From NCBI GenBank assembly GCA_002309765.1, contig DBXY01000047.1, forward strand, positions 317 to 26,594: 26,278 nt of DNA, written 5' to 3'. Under the pieces are notes generated by a model. It ran no database searches and was not told the origin of the DNA. It saw only the letters and a list, made by a program, of their open reading frames with translations. The position numbers and the translations under genes are program-made. This document shows, one piece after another, positions 15,496 to 22,889 of this stretch. This DNA is from Verrucomicrobia bacterium UBA1200 (GTDB lineage: Bacteria > Verrucomicrobiota > Kiritimatiellia > RFP12 > UBA1067). Numbering within the stretch: position 1 is the first letter of the stretch; the number at the start of each line of letters is the position of its first letter.

Positions 15496-16100
15496 TGGCT
15501 CGTTATACTGGTCCAAGAACGAAGATTTCGCGCCGCTTCGGCGAGCCGATCTTCGGGCCCGATAAAGTTTTGGAGCGCCGTCCCAACCCCCCGGGGCAGC
15601 ACGGTGCAAAGCGCAAACGGAAACTCTCCGAGTACGGCGAGCAGCTCCGTGAAAAGCAGAAGGCGAAGTACATCTACGGCATGCTGGAGAAGCAGTTCAA
15701 CCTGTTCTTCAAGCGCGCTCTCGCCAAAGAAGGCAAGACCGGCGAACTGCTGATGCAGATGTGCGAGTCCCGCCTCGACAATGTGGTGTTCCGCCTGGGC
15801 ATCGCCCCCACCCGCGCCGCCGCCCGTCAGCTCGTCACCCACCGCCATATCGAGGTGGACGGCGAAGTGCTGGGCATCCCGTCTTACATTGTTAAGCCGG
15901 GCCAGACCGTCGGAGTGCGGGAAAAGAACCGCAACATGGTTGTGATCACCAGCTCGCTCAACCAGCCCCGCACCGCCGCGTGCGCATGGCTGGACTGGGA
16001 TGCCGCCACGATGACCGGCACGTTCACCCGTGTCCCGGAACGCGCGGAGATCCCGGAAAACATCAATGAGCAGGCGATCGTTGAGTTGTACTCGCGCTAA
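15495..16100 (+). CDS. rpsD: 30S ribosomal protein S4
   Basis: The protein has 201 aa when started at MARYTGPRTKISRRF. The frame is open back to 15465, but the ATG at 15495 has GGAGGA (15482-15487) 7 nt before it and overlaps the rpsK stop (TAATG). The N-terminus has no zinc cysteines. The S4 RNA-binding domain is clear (ESRLDNVVFRLGIAPTRAAARQLVTHRHI, residues about 91-119). S4 nucleates 30S body assembly, and in E. coli it also represses its own operon; here that is only a possibility. Confidence 0.97.
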   Translation: MARYTGPRTKISRRFGEPIFGPDKVLERRPNPPGQHGAKRKRKLSEYGEQLREKQKAKYIYGMLEKQFNLFFKRALAKEGKTGELLMQMCESRLDNVVFRLGIAPTRAAARQLVTHRHIEVDGEVLGIPSYIVKPGQTVGVREKNRNMVVITSSLNQPRTAACAWLDWDAATMTGTFTRVPERAEIPENINEQAIVELYSR

Positions 16101-16117
16101 TTGCGAACAGAGTCCCG

Positions 16118-16143
16118 CCGCCCGGGGCCGCATGCCCCGGCGG
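16118..16143 (+). promoter_or_regulatory. GC-rich hairpin between rpsD and rpoA
   Basis: CCGGGGC (16122-16128) pairs with GCCCCGG (16134-16140) around CGCAT, and a flanking CCG/CGG (16118-16120 with 16141-16143) extends the stem past one bulged C. No T-run follows, so it is more likely an mRNA-processing, stability or attenuation element than a terminator. Confidence 0.45.
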
Positions 16144-16167
16144 ATGGTTAGTTGAAAGGACGGAACC

Positions 16168-17169
16168 ATGCCGATTCGTATGAGTCTTTTTGAAATGCCC
16201 CATCGCGTGATCAAGGATGAGACCACCGCAGCTAAGGACGGCAGTTATTCCCGCTTCACCGCGGAGCCGTTCGAGGTGGGGTATGCCCGGACACTCGGGA
16301 ACTCGCTTCGTCGTGTGCTGCTGTCTTCAATCGAGGGCGTCGCCATAACTTCGGTGAAAATCGCCGGCGCCAGCCATGAGTTCTGCTCGCTTCCCGGGGT
16401 CCGGGAGGATGTCACGGACATCATCCTGAACCTGAAGCGCGTGCTGCTCAAGAGCTACAGCCGCGACCCGGTCACCCTCCGCCTCTCCCGCAAGGGGCCG
16501 GGCGTAGTGACCGCCGCCGATTTCGCCCGCGAGAACAGTGTGGACGTGCTTAACCCCACCCTGCCGATCGCGGAGCTGGACACTGACGGCTCGCTGGACA
16601 TGGAGGTAGAAATCCGGACCGGACGCGGCTTCTGCCCGGCCGAGGGCAACAAGCGCCCCGACCAGGAAATCGGCCGTATCCCGATTGACAGCATCTTCTC
16701 ACCTGTCACCCGCGTTAATTTCCAGGTCGAAAACACCCGCGTTGGTCAACGCACCGACTACGAGAAGCTGATTCTCGACATTTGGACCGATGGCCGCGTG
16801 ACCGCCGATGACGCCCTCAAAATGGCGGCGGCGGTGCTACGCCACCACCTCGACGTCTTCGTTGACTACAGCGAGGAGGTCATGGAGTTCGAGGCGTCGG
16901 AGAAGAAGGTGGACGAGGAACGCGACCGTCTGCGCAGTGTGTTGAACATGAGCGTCAACGAGATCGAACTGAGCGTCCGCGCTGCGAACTGCCTGAACAA
17001 CGCGAACATCACCACCGTCGGCGAGTTGGCGATGAAGACCGAGGCCGATATGCTCAAGTACCGGAACTTCGGCAAGAAGTCGCTTAACGAGATTAAGGAC
17101 AAGCTGACCGAGCTTGGGCTCTACCTGGGTTACAAGTTCGATCCCAGTCTGCTCGAGAAGCAGCAGTAA
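16168..17169 (+). CDS. rpoA: DNA-directed RNA polymerase alpha subunit
   Basis: The protein has 333 aa, standard length. The N-terminal assembly domain (about 1-235) includes GYARTLGNSLRRVLLSSIEG, LPGVREDVTDIILNLK and the dimer-forming helix ALKMAAAVLRHHLDVF. A charged linker leads to the C-terminal domain (about 255-320: IELSVRAANCLNNANI, KYRNFGKKSLNEIKDKL). R271 matches the E. coli R265 that binds promoter UP elements. GAAAGGA lies before the ATG. It follows rpsD by 67 nt with a hairpin in the gap and precedes rplQ by 22 nt. Confidence 0.98.
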   Translation: MPIRMSLFEMPHRVIKDETTAAKDGSYSRFTAEPFEVGYARTLGNSLRRVLLSSIEGVAITSVKIAGASHEFCSLPGVREDVTDIILNLKRVLLKSYSRDPVTLRLSRKGPGVVTAADFARENSVDVLNPTLPIAELDTDGSLDMEVEIRTGRGFCPAEGNKRPDQEIGRIPIDSIFSPVTRVNFQVENTRVGQRTDYEKLILDIWTDGRVTADDALKMAAAVLRHHLDVFVDYSEEVMEFEASEKKVDEERDRLRSVLNMSVNEIELSVRAANCLNNANITTVGELAMKTEADMLKYRNFGKKSLNEIKDKLTELGLYLGYKFDPSLLEKQQ

Positions 17170-17191
17170 GAAGAAAGTTTGAGGTTTACCA

Positions 17192-17650
17192 ATGCGTCAT
17201 AAATGTGTTGCCAAAAAGTTCGGCCGTACTTCCTCCCACCGCAGGGCGATGATGAGGAATATGGTGACGAACTTGGTTCTCCAGGGTTCCATCAAGACCA
17301 CCCTGCCCAAGGCGAAGCAGATTCGCCGGGACGCGGAGAAGATCGTGACTGTGGCCCGCAAGGGTACGCTGGCTTCCCGCCGCCTCGCGGCGGCCCGCCT
17401 GCTTGACCCCGAAGCGGTCCGTAAGCTGATCAATCAGGTGGTCCCCAGCATGGATGGCCGCGAAGGCGGTTACACCCGGATCATCAAACTCGGCACCCGC
17501 CGCGGCGATGCCGCCGAGCTTTGCATCCTCCAGTGGGTGGAAAAACTCCCTAAGTCGACGGATCAGGCCGCAGCCGGCACTGAGGCGGCAGCCGCCACCG
17601 TCGCCGAAGGCGAGACCGCCACCGCCGAGGCCGCTCCGGTAACGGAGTAA
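17192..17650 (+). CDS. rplQ: 50S ribosomal protein L17 with Ala/Glu tail
   Basis: The protein has 152 aa. Residues 1 to about 118 are the bL17 fold (GRTSSHRRAMMRNMVTNLV, TTLPKAKQIRRDAEKIVTVARKG, YTRIIKLGTRRGDAAE). It lies near the polypeptide exit tunnel. A tail of about 30 Ala, Thr and Glu residues follows, longer than in most homologues. It is the last gene of the operon and is followed by a strong terminator. Confidence 0.97.
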   Translation: MRHKCVAKKFGRTSSHRRAMMRNMVTNLVLQGSIKTTLPKAKQIRRDAEKIVTVARKGTLASRRLAAARLLDPEAVRKLINQVVPSMDGREGGYTRIIKLGTRRGDAAELCILQWVEKLPKSTDQAAAGTEAAAATVAEGETATAEAAPVTE

Positions 17651-17680
17651 TCCTCGCGCCGCATCTGGCGATAAAAGCTA

Positions 17681-17717
17681 ACCGCCCCTGCAGTGAAAAC
17701 TGCGGGGGCGGTTTTTT
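17681..17717. terminator. Strong intrinsic terminator after rplQ
   Basis: A 14-bp stem with one G-T wobble (17681-17694 with 17699-17712) closes a GAAA tetraloop and is followed by six T. On the other strand the same hairpin begins 9 nt after the znuA-like stop and has only a weak T-rich stretch, so it may also slow that transcript. Confidence 0.92.
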
Positions 17718-17721
17718 AGTG

Positions 17722-18582
17722 TCAGTTTTCCGGATTGCCGGCCAAATCGCCGAGCCGTCGCATTAGGGCCGGCCAGTCGGGATCGAGCGGGTCGGCGGAG
17801 ACCAGTTTTACTTTCAGTTGCTCGGCTACAATCTGCGCGGAACGTTGGTTTCCCTGCGGCTGGTTAAGCACTAGTGATGCTTTTTTCCCCTTGGCGAGTT
17901 TTACGATTTGCGCCATGTGCCGGGCCGACGGTTCCTTGCCGTCGTGTTCGATGGTCAGCAGTTTGATGCCGTAATCGTCGGCGAAATAATCCCATGCCGG
18001 ATGATAAACCACCCACACCGTTCCGGGACGGATTTTTTGCCGCAGCCGCGTATCGGCGGTTCTGATCTCTGCCACGGTTTTGTCAAGCCCGGAGGCTAAA
18101 GATTGCCGCAAATCAGGATATGCCGCCGAAAGTCGGGTCGCGGTGTTGGACGCCATTTGGCAGTACCGGTCGGGCGAGAGCCAGATGTGCGGGTCATGAT
18201 GATGGTGGTGGCCGCCATGTTCGTGTCCGTGCTCCTCGCCTTCCTCGCGTTTTTTGATTTTTTCGTCCATGGCGGCTACCGCCAATTGCGGGTTTAACGC
18301 GGTAAGCTTGGGAATCAGCCCGTCCTCAAACGGCATCCCCTGCGTGAAGTATATCGAAGCTTTTGCGGCGTTTTTCAATTGGCGCGCGGTGGGTTCAAAC
18401 GTGTGGGGGTCGGTTCCGGACGCCAATAAAGCGCGGACTTCCACCGCGTCGCCGGCTAAACTTTTCACCAGCCATTCTTGCGGCGGGATGGACACCATAA
18501 TTAGCGGTTTGGGCGCGGCCATTAGACTTGCCGCCGTTCCCAACATTGCGAAGAGGAACGAAATTGTGAGGCTTCTTTTCAC
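17722..18582 (-). CDS. znuA: Periplasmic zinc-binding protein, ZnuA-like
   Basis: The protein has 286 aa when started at GTG 18582, which gives a normal signal peptide (MKRSLTISFLFAMLGTAASLMAA). A TTG at 18600 is also in frame but overlaps the upstream gene. It is a cluster A-I solute-binding protein for zinc or manganese ABC uptake. Likely metal ligands are H60 (GTDPHTFEP), H132 (HIWLSP) and H194 (YHPAWDYF), with an acidic residue in the C-terminal lobe. A His/Glu-rich loop at 113-129 (HGHEHGG then five His) is typical of zinc-specific members. No permease or ATPase gene is adjacent. It follows the toroid-protein gene by 1 nt and is probably translationally coupled to it. Confidence 0.92.
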   Translation of the reverse strand: MKRSLTISFLFAMLGTAASLMAAPKPLIMVSIPPQEWLVKSLAGDAVEVRALLASGTDPHTFEPTARQLKNAAKASIYFTQGMPFEDGLIPKLTALNPQLAVAAMDEKIKKREEGEEHGHEHGGHHHHHDPHIWLSPDRYCQMASNTATRLSAAYPDLRQSLASGLDKTVAEIRTADTRLRQKIRPGTVWVVYHPAWDYFADDYGIKLLTIEHDGKEPSARHMAQIVKLAKGKKASLVLNQPQGNQRSAQIVAEQLKVKLVSADPLDPDWPALMRRLGDLAGNPEN

Positions 18583-18583
18583 G

Positions 18584-19723
18584 TCACTTTCCCATGCCAA
18601 GCACTACCTCTAGCGCGATAAGACTGTATGAGGTGGTTAATATCGGATCGTTTTCCCACCAGCGGTTGTTGTCGTTAACCCAGTAACCTTCCGGTTTTTG
18701 GAGCGATACGATCTTTTTTGCCAACTCGTTCCGCCAAGCCACCTTCCCGCCACTCTTTTGGCTGATTTCGTCGATTGCGGCGGCGTTCAAAGCCCGGCTC
18801 AGGATGTCATAGTAAAAGTATAACCCCTGCTCGCCCTGTCCGGGATTTTCGTCCAGCGTCCAGTATTTGCCGCAATAGTCAAGCGCAGACACCACCCGCG
18901 GGTCGTTACGCTTAAGCTGGCAGTGGAGCAGCGACAACAGGCCGACATAGGAAATCGAGCCGTAGGATTTCAGTACCGGGCGTTCCTCGACCGGTCTCCC
19001 GCCCGCTGGGGGACGTCCGCCGCCCATGCCGCCCGGACCTTCCCCGCGCGGGGTTTTGGTATAGACAAAACCTCCCTTATCTTCGCCGTCCTTCTGCTGC
19101 ATGTTCTCAACATACTTGAGCGCGTTTTCCCAGTTCAAATCCGCTTTCTTTTCACCCGCCGGACGCGAATCCTCGACATCCTGAGTGCGGCGCATCGCGT
19201 CCATCGCCATGCCGCTGTTGTTAAGGTCGGTGTAACGCCGCCCGCCCTGGTCGTAGCCGAACCCGCCGGTGTGTTCGTCGTCGCCGGTGAGCTGGGTCGA
19301 TGCCACGTATTCGCGTGCCTTTTGGATCGCCCGCACTACGTCTTTGCGCCCGGTGGCGTGAAGCCCCATCATGCAGACCGCGGTGTTGTAGTTGCCCAAG
19401 CCGGCGCCGCCCCGGCGCGGGTCCGGCACATAGATGCCGCCGTCGGGCTGGGCCTTGGCAAGCAGAAACGCCACCGCCTTATCCATCTGCGCGGCGTATT
19501 TGGGGTCTTTTGCCCCGGCGAAAGCCCACAACGGCAAACCGGTCATGGCCGGGAAACGCTCGACCGACCAGTAGCCGCCATCCTTCTGTTGGCTGGCCAG
19601 CCAGGCCAAACCCTTGTCCAGCGCGGCCTTCGCCTCGCGGCGGACCTCATCCGGCATCGGGTCTTCCTCGGCACGGGCCAACCCTAAAACCAAAACCAAA
19701 GACAGCATCAGTAAACGTTTCAT
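18584..19723 (-). CDS. Secreted alpha/alpha-toroid protein (terpene cyclase/prenyltransferase-like repeats)
   Basis: The 379-aa protein has a signal peptide (MKRLLMLSLVLVLGLARA). It contains five or six repeats of the squalene-cyclase/prenyltransferase alpha/alpha-barrel type: GLAWLASQQKDGGYWS (about 39-54), AVAFLLAKAQPDGGIYV, YVASTQLTGDDEHTGGFGYDQ, YVENMQQKDGEDKGGFVYT and IVSLQKPEGYWVN. The DxDD catalytic motif of class II terpene cyclases is not seen; DLNNSGMAMDA occupies a similar place. A Gly/Pro/Arg-rich insert (GPGGMGGGRPPAGGRP) interrupts it. Export argues against an ordinary isoprenoid enzyme, so the substrate is unknown. GAGGT precedes the ATG. It is followed directly by the znuA-like gene. 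Confidence 0.8.
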   Translation of the reverse strand: MKRLLMLSLVLVLGLARAEEDPMPDEVRREAKAALDKGLAWLASQQKDGGYWSVERFPAMTGLPLWAFAGAKDPKYAAQMDKAVAFLLAKAQPDGGIYVPDPRRGGAGLGNYNTAVCMMGLHATGRKDVVRAIQKAREYVASTQLTGDDEHTGGFGYDQGGRRYTDLNNSGMAMDAMRRTQDVEDSRPAGEKKADLNWENALKYVENMQQKDGEDKGGFVYTKTPRGEGPGGMGGGRPPAGGRPVEERPVLKSYGSISYVGLLSLLHCQLKRNDPRVVSALDYCGKYWTLDENPGQGEQGLYFYYDILSRALNAAAIDEISQKSGGKVAWRNELAKKIVSLQKPEGYWVNDNNRWWENDPILTTSYSLIALEVVLGMGK

Positions 19724-19762
19724 TTCAGACCTCGTTGTTAATTACAAATCGGCGGTGCGACC

Positions 19763-19826
19763 GGATACGGCCACACCGCCAAATTAAACGCAAAAGATTT
19801 CCGTCAGGTTCAGTTGTGGACGGAAA
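19763..19826 (-). terminator. Two inverted repeats between the thioredoxin-like and toroid genes
   Basis: TTTCCGTC (19798-19805) pairs with GACGGAAA (19819-19826), and on the minus strand this hairpin is followed by TCTTTTG, a weak terminator shape after the thioredoxin-like gene. Closer to the toroid gene, GGCGGTG/CACCGCC arms form a second hairpin with a large loop. The two genes may therefore be only partly co-transcribed. Confidence 0.4.
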
Positions 19827-19834
19827 ACCCGTTT

Positions 19835-20515
19835 TTAGTCGCCCAACACGGCTTCGAGGGCCTTTTCAGCAGCCTCGACCTTTTTGTGCAACTCTTCGGC
19901 TTTGCTGTTGGCTTCCTTGATGAATTTTTTGAACGCCTCATTCGCCTCTTTAAGGTCCTGTTTTGCCTTGTCATAGGCGGCCTTCTTATCGCCGGACAAT
20001 TTGGCGATTTTGTCGGCTTTGGCGAATTCGTCGTCGAGCTGCTTGATGAACTCGCTGGCGCTGCTGCGGCCGGTGCTGGCACGGAACAACTCGTTGCCGT
20101 CCGAGTCCAACATGATGAAGGTGGGGTAGCCGTGGACGTCGTACTTCTTGGAAAGCTCTTCGTTGCGCTTTTGGAACGCTTCGGGGACTTTCGACTTGTC
20201 TTTGGGGAAGTCGATCCACGCCAAAACCAGCTTCTCGGCGGCGTACTTTTTCCACTCGTCGGTTGAGAAGATGTTTTTGTCAGCCAGCTTGCACCAGCCG
20301 CACCAGTCGCTGCCGGTGAAGTTCATCAGCACCGGCAATTTCTTGGCGGCGGCCTCTTTTTGGGCGGCGGCAAAATCTTGGGTCCAGACTCCGGCCTGAA
20401 CGCCTTCCTTTAGCACCGACTCGGCGGCGAGTTTTGCGGTTTCTTCTTCGGCGAACGCCGGGGTGACCAGCGGCAACGCCGCCGCTAATGCGAACAATGC
20501 AATGATTTTCTTCAT
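19835..20515 (-). CDS. Exported thioredoxin-like protein with C-terminal coiled coil
   Basis: The 226-aa protein has a signal peptide (MKKIIALFALAAALPLVTPAFA). A thioredoxin fold covers about residues 35-158, with the redox motif WCGWC (C72, C75) preceded by MNFTGSD and the cis-proline in GYPTF (P131). From about 160 to 222 it is Lys/Glu/Ala-rich with heptad-like spacing, a probable coiled coil. It resembles thioredoxin-7/DUF255-like periplasmic proteins; a role in disulfide reduction or protein quality control in the envelope is inferred. AAGGAG (20523-20528) lies before the ATG and TATACT (20554-20549, minus) is a candidate -10. Confidence 0.88.
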   Translation of the reverse strand: MKKIIALFALAAALPLVTPAFAEEETAKLAAESVLKEGVQAGVWTQDFAAAQKEAAAKKLPVLMNFTGSDWCGWCKLADKNIFSTDEWKKYAAEKLVLAWIDFPKDKSKVPEAFQKRNEELSKKYDVHGYPTFIMLDSDGNELFRASTGRSSASEFIKQLDDEFAKADKIAKLSGDKKAAYDKAKQDLKEANEAFKKFIKEANSKAEELHKKVEAAEKALEAVLGD

Positions 20516-20616
20516 GTGAAAACTCCTTAAGTTTGATAAACGCGGTCAAGTATATGCTTTTCCGCCGAAAAAGAAAAGCGAAAACTGAACCTATTTTGCT
20601 GTACGCCGTTTGTCGC

Positions 20617-20646
20617 TTGCAAATTTTGTGTCGGGTATGGTATCAT
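20617..20646 (+). promoter_or_regulatory. Promoter of the TonB-receptor gene
   Basis: TTGCAA (20617-20622), an 18-nt spacer and TATCAT (20641-20646) preceded by TGG, an extended -10. Transcription would start near 20653, almost exactly at the first base of the recognisable riboswitch core. Confidence 0.65.
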
Positions 20647-20651
20647 ATCTA

Positions 20652-20711
20652 TTGGTAATTAACGGAAGCCCGTGAAAAACGGGCGTTGTCGCGCCGCTGT
20701 AACCGGAAGGG
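20652..20711 (+). promoter_or_regulatory. Cobalamin-riboswitch-like leader, compact core
   Basis: The sequence GGTAATTAACGGAAGCCC followed by GTGAAAAACGGGC and the B12-box-like GCGCCGCTGTAACCGG (20691-20706) reproduces the conserved core of cobalamin riboswitches. P5 is GCCCG/CGGGC (20668-20672 with 20680-20684), and TTGGT (20652-20656) pairs with ACCGG (20702-20706) as P3. The outer helices and the 3' peripheral domain of the common class are not found between the inferred transcription start and the gene. It would lower expression of the following outer-membrane receptor when cobalamin is plentiful. Confidence 0.75.
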
Positions 20712-20729
20712 AGTTTTGTAAGGAAAACT
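20712..20729 (+). promoter_or_regulatory. Small hairpin presenting the Shine-Dalgarno of the TonB-receptor gene
   Basis: AGTTTT (20712-20717) pairs with AAAACT (20724-20729); the loop GTAAGG plus the next A contains the Shine-Dalgarno AAGGA (20720-20724). It directly follows the riboswitch-like core and so could be the translational switch. Confidence 0.5.
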
Positions 20730-20732
20730 TTA

Positions 20733-22736
20733 ATGAAACATCTGCTGTCAAACTTTTTTATGCTTGCCGCTGCGGTCGGCGTATGCTGTCTAGGTTCGGT
20801 GGCATGGGCGTCGACCAACCTCCCGCCGGTGCTGGTGGAGGCCGGCCGGGTGGGTAAAACCGCCACCGAGCTTCCCGCCTCGGTTCAGGTTATCACCGCC
20901 GAAGAGATCGCCGCTTCGGGGTGCAAATCCACCGTTGAGCTGCTGGAAAAAAAGGCCAACCTGCTGGTGCGCAAGATGAACGCCAATCCGGCATTCAGCC
21001 AGATTGCGATGCGCGGGTTCGGCGAGAACTCTTTTGGACGTACTTTGGTGCTGGTGGACGGCGAACGTCTCAACAACCCCGATATGTCAGCACCGAACCT
21101 AACCCGTATCCCGATTGACGTCATCAGCCGGATCGAGATTATCCATGGCCCGCAAACGGTGTTGAACGGCGACAACGCCACCGCCGGCGTGATAAACATC
21201 GTCACCTCCGAGGCTGACCAGTATGACGACAAGACCACAGTCGGCGCGGCCGTCGGGAGTTACGACACCTATCGCGCGCACCTTGCCCATCGCGGCGGTT
21301 GGGCTGAAGAGGGGGTGTCCTACCGCGCTTCGCTCGATTGGGAGGACTCCAACGGTTTCCGCGACAACGGCGGCTATACGCTTTGGAACGCCAACGCCGG
21401 AATCGCGAAAAATTGGGAGAACGGCAGCCGTGTTTCTCTCGGGTCTTTCTACGGTTACTACGACTACGAGATGCCGGGCAGCCTGACCTACGCGCAATAC
21501 CATTCCGCGCACTCACACCAGGCCGCCCAAACCCCGGACGATTCCGCCCGCATCTATACCTACGGGCTGAACCTGTCGGCGCGCGGGTATTTTTCGGAGA
21601 AACGCTACCTTGAGGGGGCGCTTTCGTTGAGCCGCCGCGCCACGGATTGGGACAACGACGCCTACACTTCGCACCTCGTTTACGACATTTATCAGTACAC
21701 CTTCGCCCCGCGCTATGTTGACAAGACCGAGTGGTTCGGCCACGAAAACACCTTCGCGGTGGGCGTGGACCTGCGCTATGAAACGCTGGACTACCTCTCC
21801 AAGGGGTATTCCTACGGCTACAAATACCGCACGTCGCAGGATTTCAGCCGGTTGGCCTCTGGTGTTTACGTGCAGGACGAGTGGTTTATTACCGATGATT
21901 TGTCGTTGACCCTGGGCGCGCGCACGGAGCGTTTCCATTCCCATTGGGATCCGAAACAGTCCGGCCGGTCGAACTGGGATGACCATGAGCGCGCCTATGA
22001 GGCGGCATTGAATTATCGCCCGTCGGAGTGGTCGAAGCTTTACCTGCGCGGAACCCGGTTTTATCGCGCCCCGTTCTGCGACGAGTTGAACTACGCCCCT
22101 AAGGCGCTGGATCCCGAAACCGGTTACAGTGCCGAGTTTGGCGCGTCCGCGCAACCCGCTGAGGAGTGGCTTGCCGATGTCTCGCTTTGGACGATGTGGA
22201 TGAAGCACGAGCTGTTCTATGACCCTGGCATCTACTACAACTGGTGGTGGGGGGCTAACGTCAACTCGCCCGCCCGCACCCGCCGGATCGGGTTGGACGC
22301 CATGTTGCGCTGGGCGCGCGAGAAAGTCGCTTCCGCCGCGCTGTGTTACCGCTACGCGGACAGCCGGTTTACCGAGGGAGAATATGACAGCAATCATACC
22401 CCGCTCGCCCCGCACCATCTGATTCGGTTGCAGGGTGAAGTCTGGGCGACCGATTGGGTGGCGCTTTTCGCCGGTGTGCGCGAGGTGTCCAGCCAATATC
22501 TGGCCGGGGATTACGGTAACGATTACCCGAAACTCAAGCCTTACGCGCTGTTCGATTGCGGCGTCCGCTTCTATCCCTTCGGCGATAAGCTTGATGACAA
22601 CCTGATGGTGCAGTTCGCCGTGGACAACCTGACCAACCGCAAATACTGCGATTTCGCTGGCGCGTCTGGCGGCGACACTTACTATTATCCTGCCGAGGGC
22701 CGTTTCTACGCGCTCTCCGCCCGTTACGAGTTCTAA
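20733..22736 (+). CDS. TonB-dependent outer-membrane receptor, BtuB-like (probable corrinoid uptake)
   Basis: The 667-aa protein has a signal peptide (about 1-26, ending SVAWA) and a TonB-box-like segment (LPPVLVEAGRV). The plug domain (about 38-155) includes ELPASVQVITAEEI, IAMRGFGENSFGRTLVLVDGERLNNPDM and IDVISRIEIIHGPQTVLNGDNATAGVINIVT. A 22-strand-type barrel with many aromatic strand ends follows and closes with ALSARYEF, a terminal Phe as expected for Bam-dependent assembly. Size and plug sequence fit BtuB-type receptors, and the cobalamin-riboswitch-like leader makes vitamin B12 or another corrinoid the likely ligand. No btuC, btuD, btuF or tonB is nearby. Confidence 0.9.
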   Translation: MKHLLSNFFMLAAAVGVCCLGSVAWASTNLPPVLVEAGRVGKTATELPASVQVITAEEIAASGCKSTVELLEKKANLLVRKMNANPAFSQIAMRGFGENSFGRTLVLVDGERLNNPDMSAPNLTRIPIDVISRIEIIHGPQTVLNGDNATAGVINIVTSEADQYDDKTTVGAAVGSYDTYRAHLAHRGGWAEEGVSYRASLDWEDSNGFRDNGGYTLWNANAGIAKNWENGSRVSLGSFYGYYDYEMPGSLTYAQYHSAHSHQAAQTPDDSARIYTYGLNLSARGYFSEKRYLEGALSLSRRATDWDNDAYTSHLVYDIYQYTFAPRYVDKTEWFGHENTFAVGVDLRYETLDYLSKGYSYGYKYRTSQDFSRLASGVYVQDEWFITDDLSLTLGARTERFHSHWDPKQSGRSNWDDHERAYEAALNYRPSEWSKLYLRGTRFYRAPFCDELNYAPKALDPETGYSAEFGASAQPAEEWLADVSLWTMWMKHELFYDPGIYYNWWWGANVNSPARTRRIGLDAMLRWAREKVASAALCYRYADSRFTEGEYDSNHTPLAPHHLIRLQGEVWATDWVALFAGVREVSSQYLAGDYGNDYPKLKPYALFDCGVRFYPFGDKLDDNLMVQFAVDNLTNRKYCDFAGASGGDTYYYPAEGRFYALSARYEF

Positions 22737-22830
22737 CGGCGTAGCAGTTCGCAATAGTCAGGTTGTAAAAAGTGCGTCCTTTCCCGGGTAACGCTACCGC
22801 GACGGAATGCGCCATAACAAATATTGCGGC
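22737..22830. other. Gap after the TonB-receptor gene
   Basis: No gene, convincing terminator or repeat is visible between the receptor stop and the rnf promoter; only short arms (GTAGC and GCTAC) about 50 nt apart could pair. Confidence 0.5.
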
Positions 22831-22859
22831 TTGTTTTTTTTCGGGTTCCGTGCTAAACT
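22831..22859 (+). promoter_or_regulatory. Extended -10 promoter for the rnf genes
   Basis: TTGTTT (22831-22836), a 17-nt spacer, TGC and TAAACT (22854-22859). The layout matches the adk promoter at 12895-12923. It leaves a leader of about 25 nt with AAGGAG before rnfA. Confidence 0.65.
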
Positions 22860-22889
22860 TACGATTGATTTTTCCAAGGAGACAAAGGC

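Noticed and set aside
21513..22754. 413-aa open frame on the minus strand
   Set aside because: Shadow of the TonB receptor, which has a full plug and barrel pattern.
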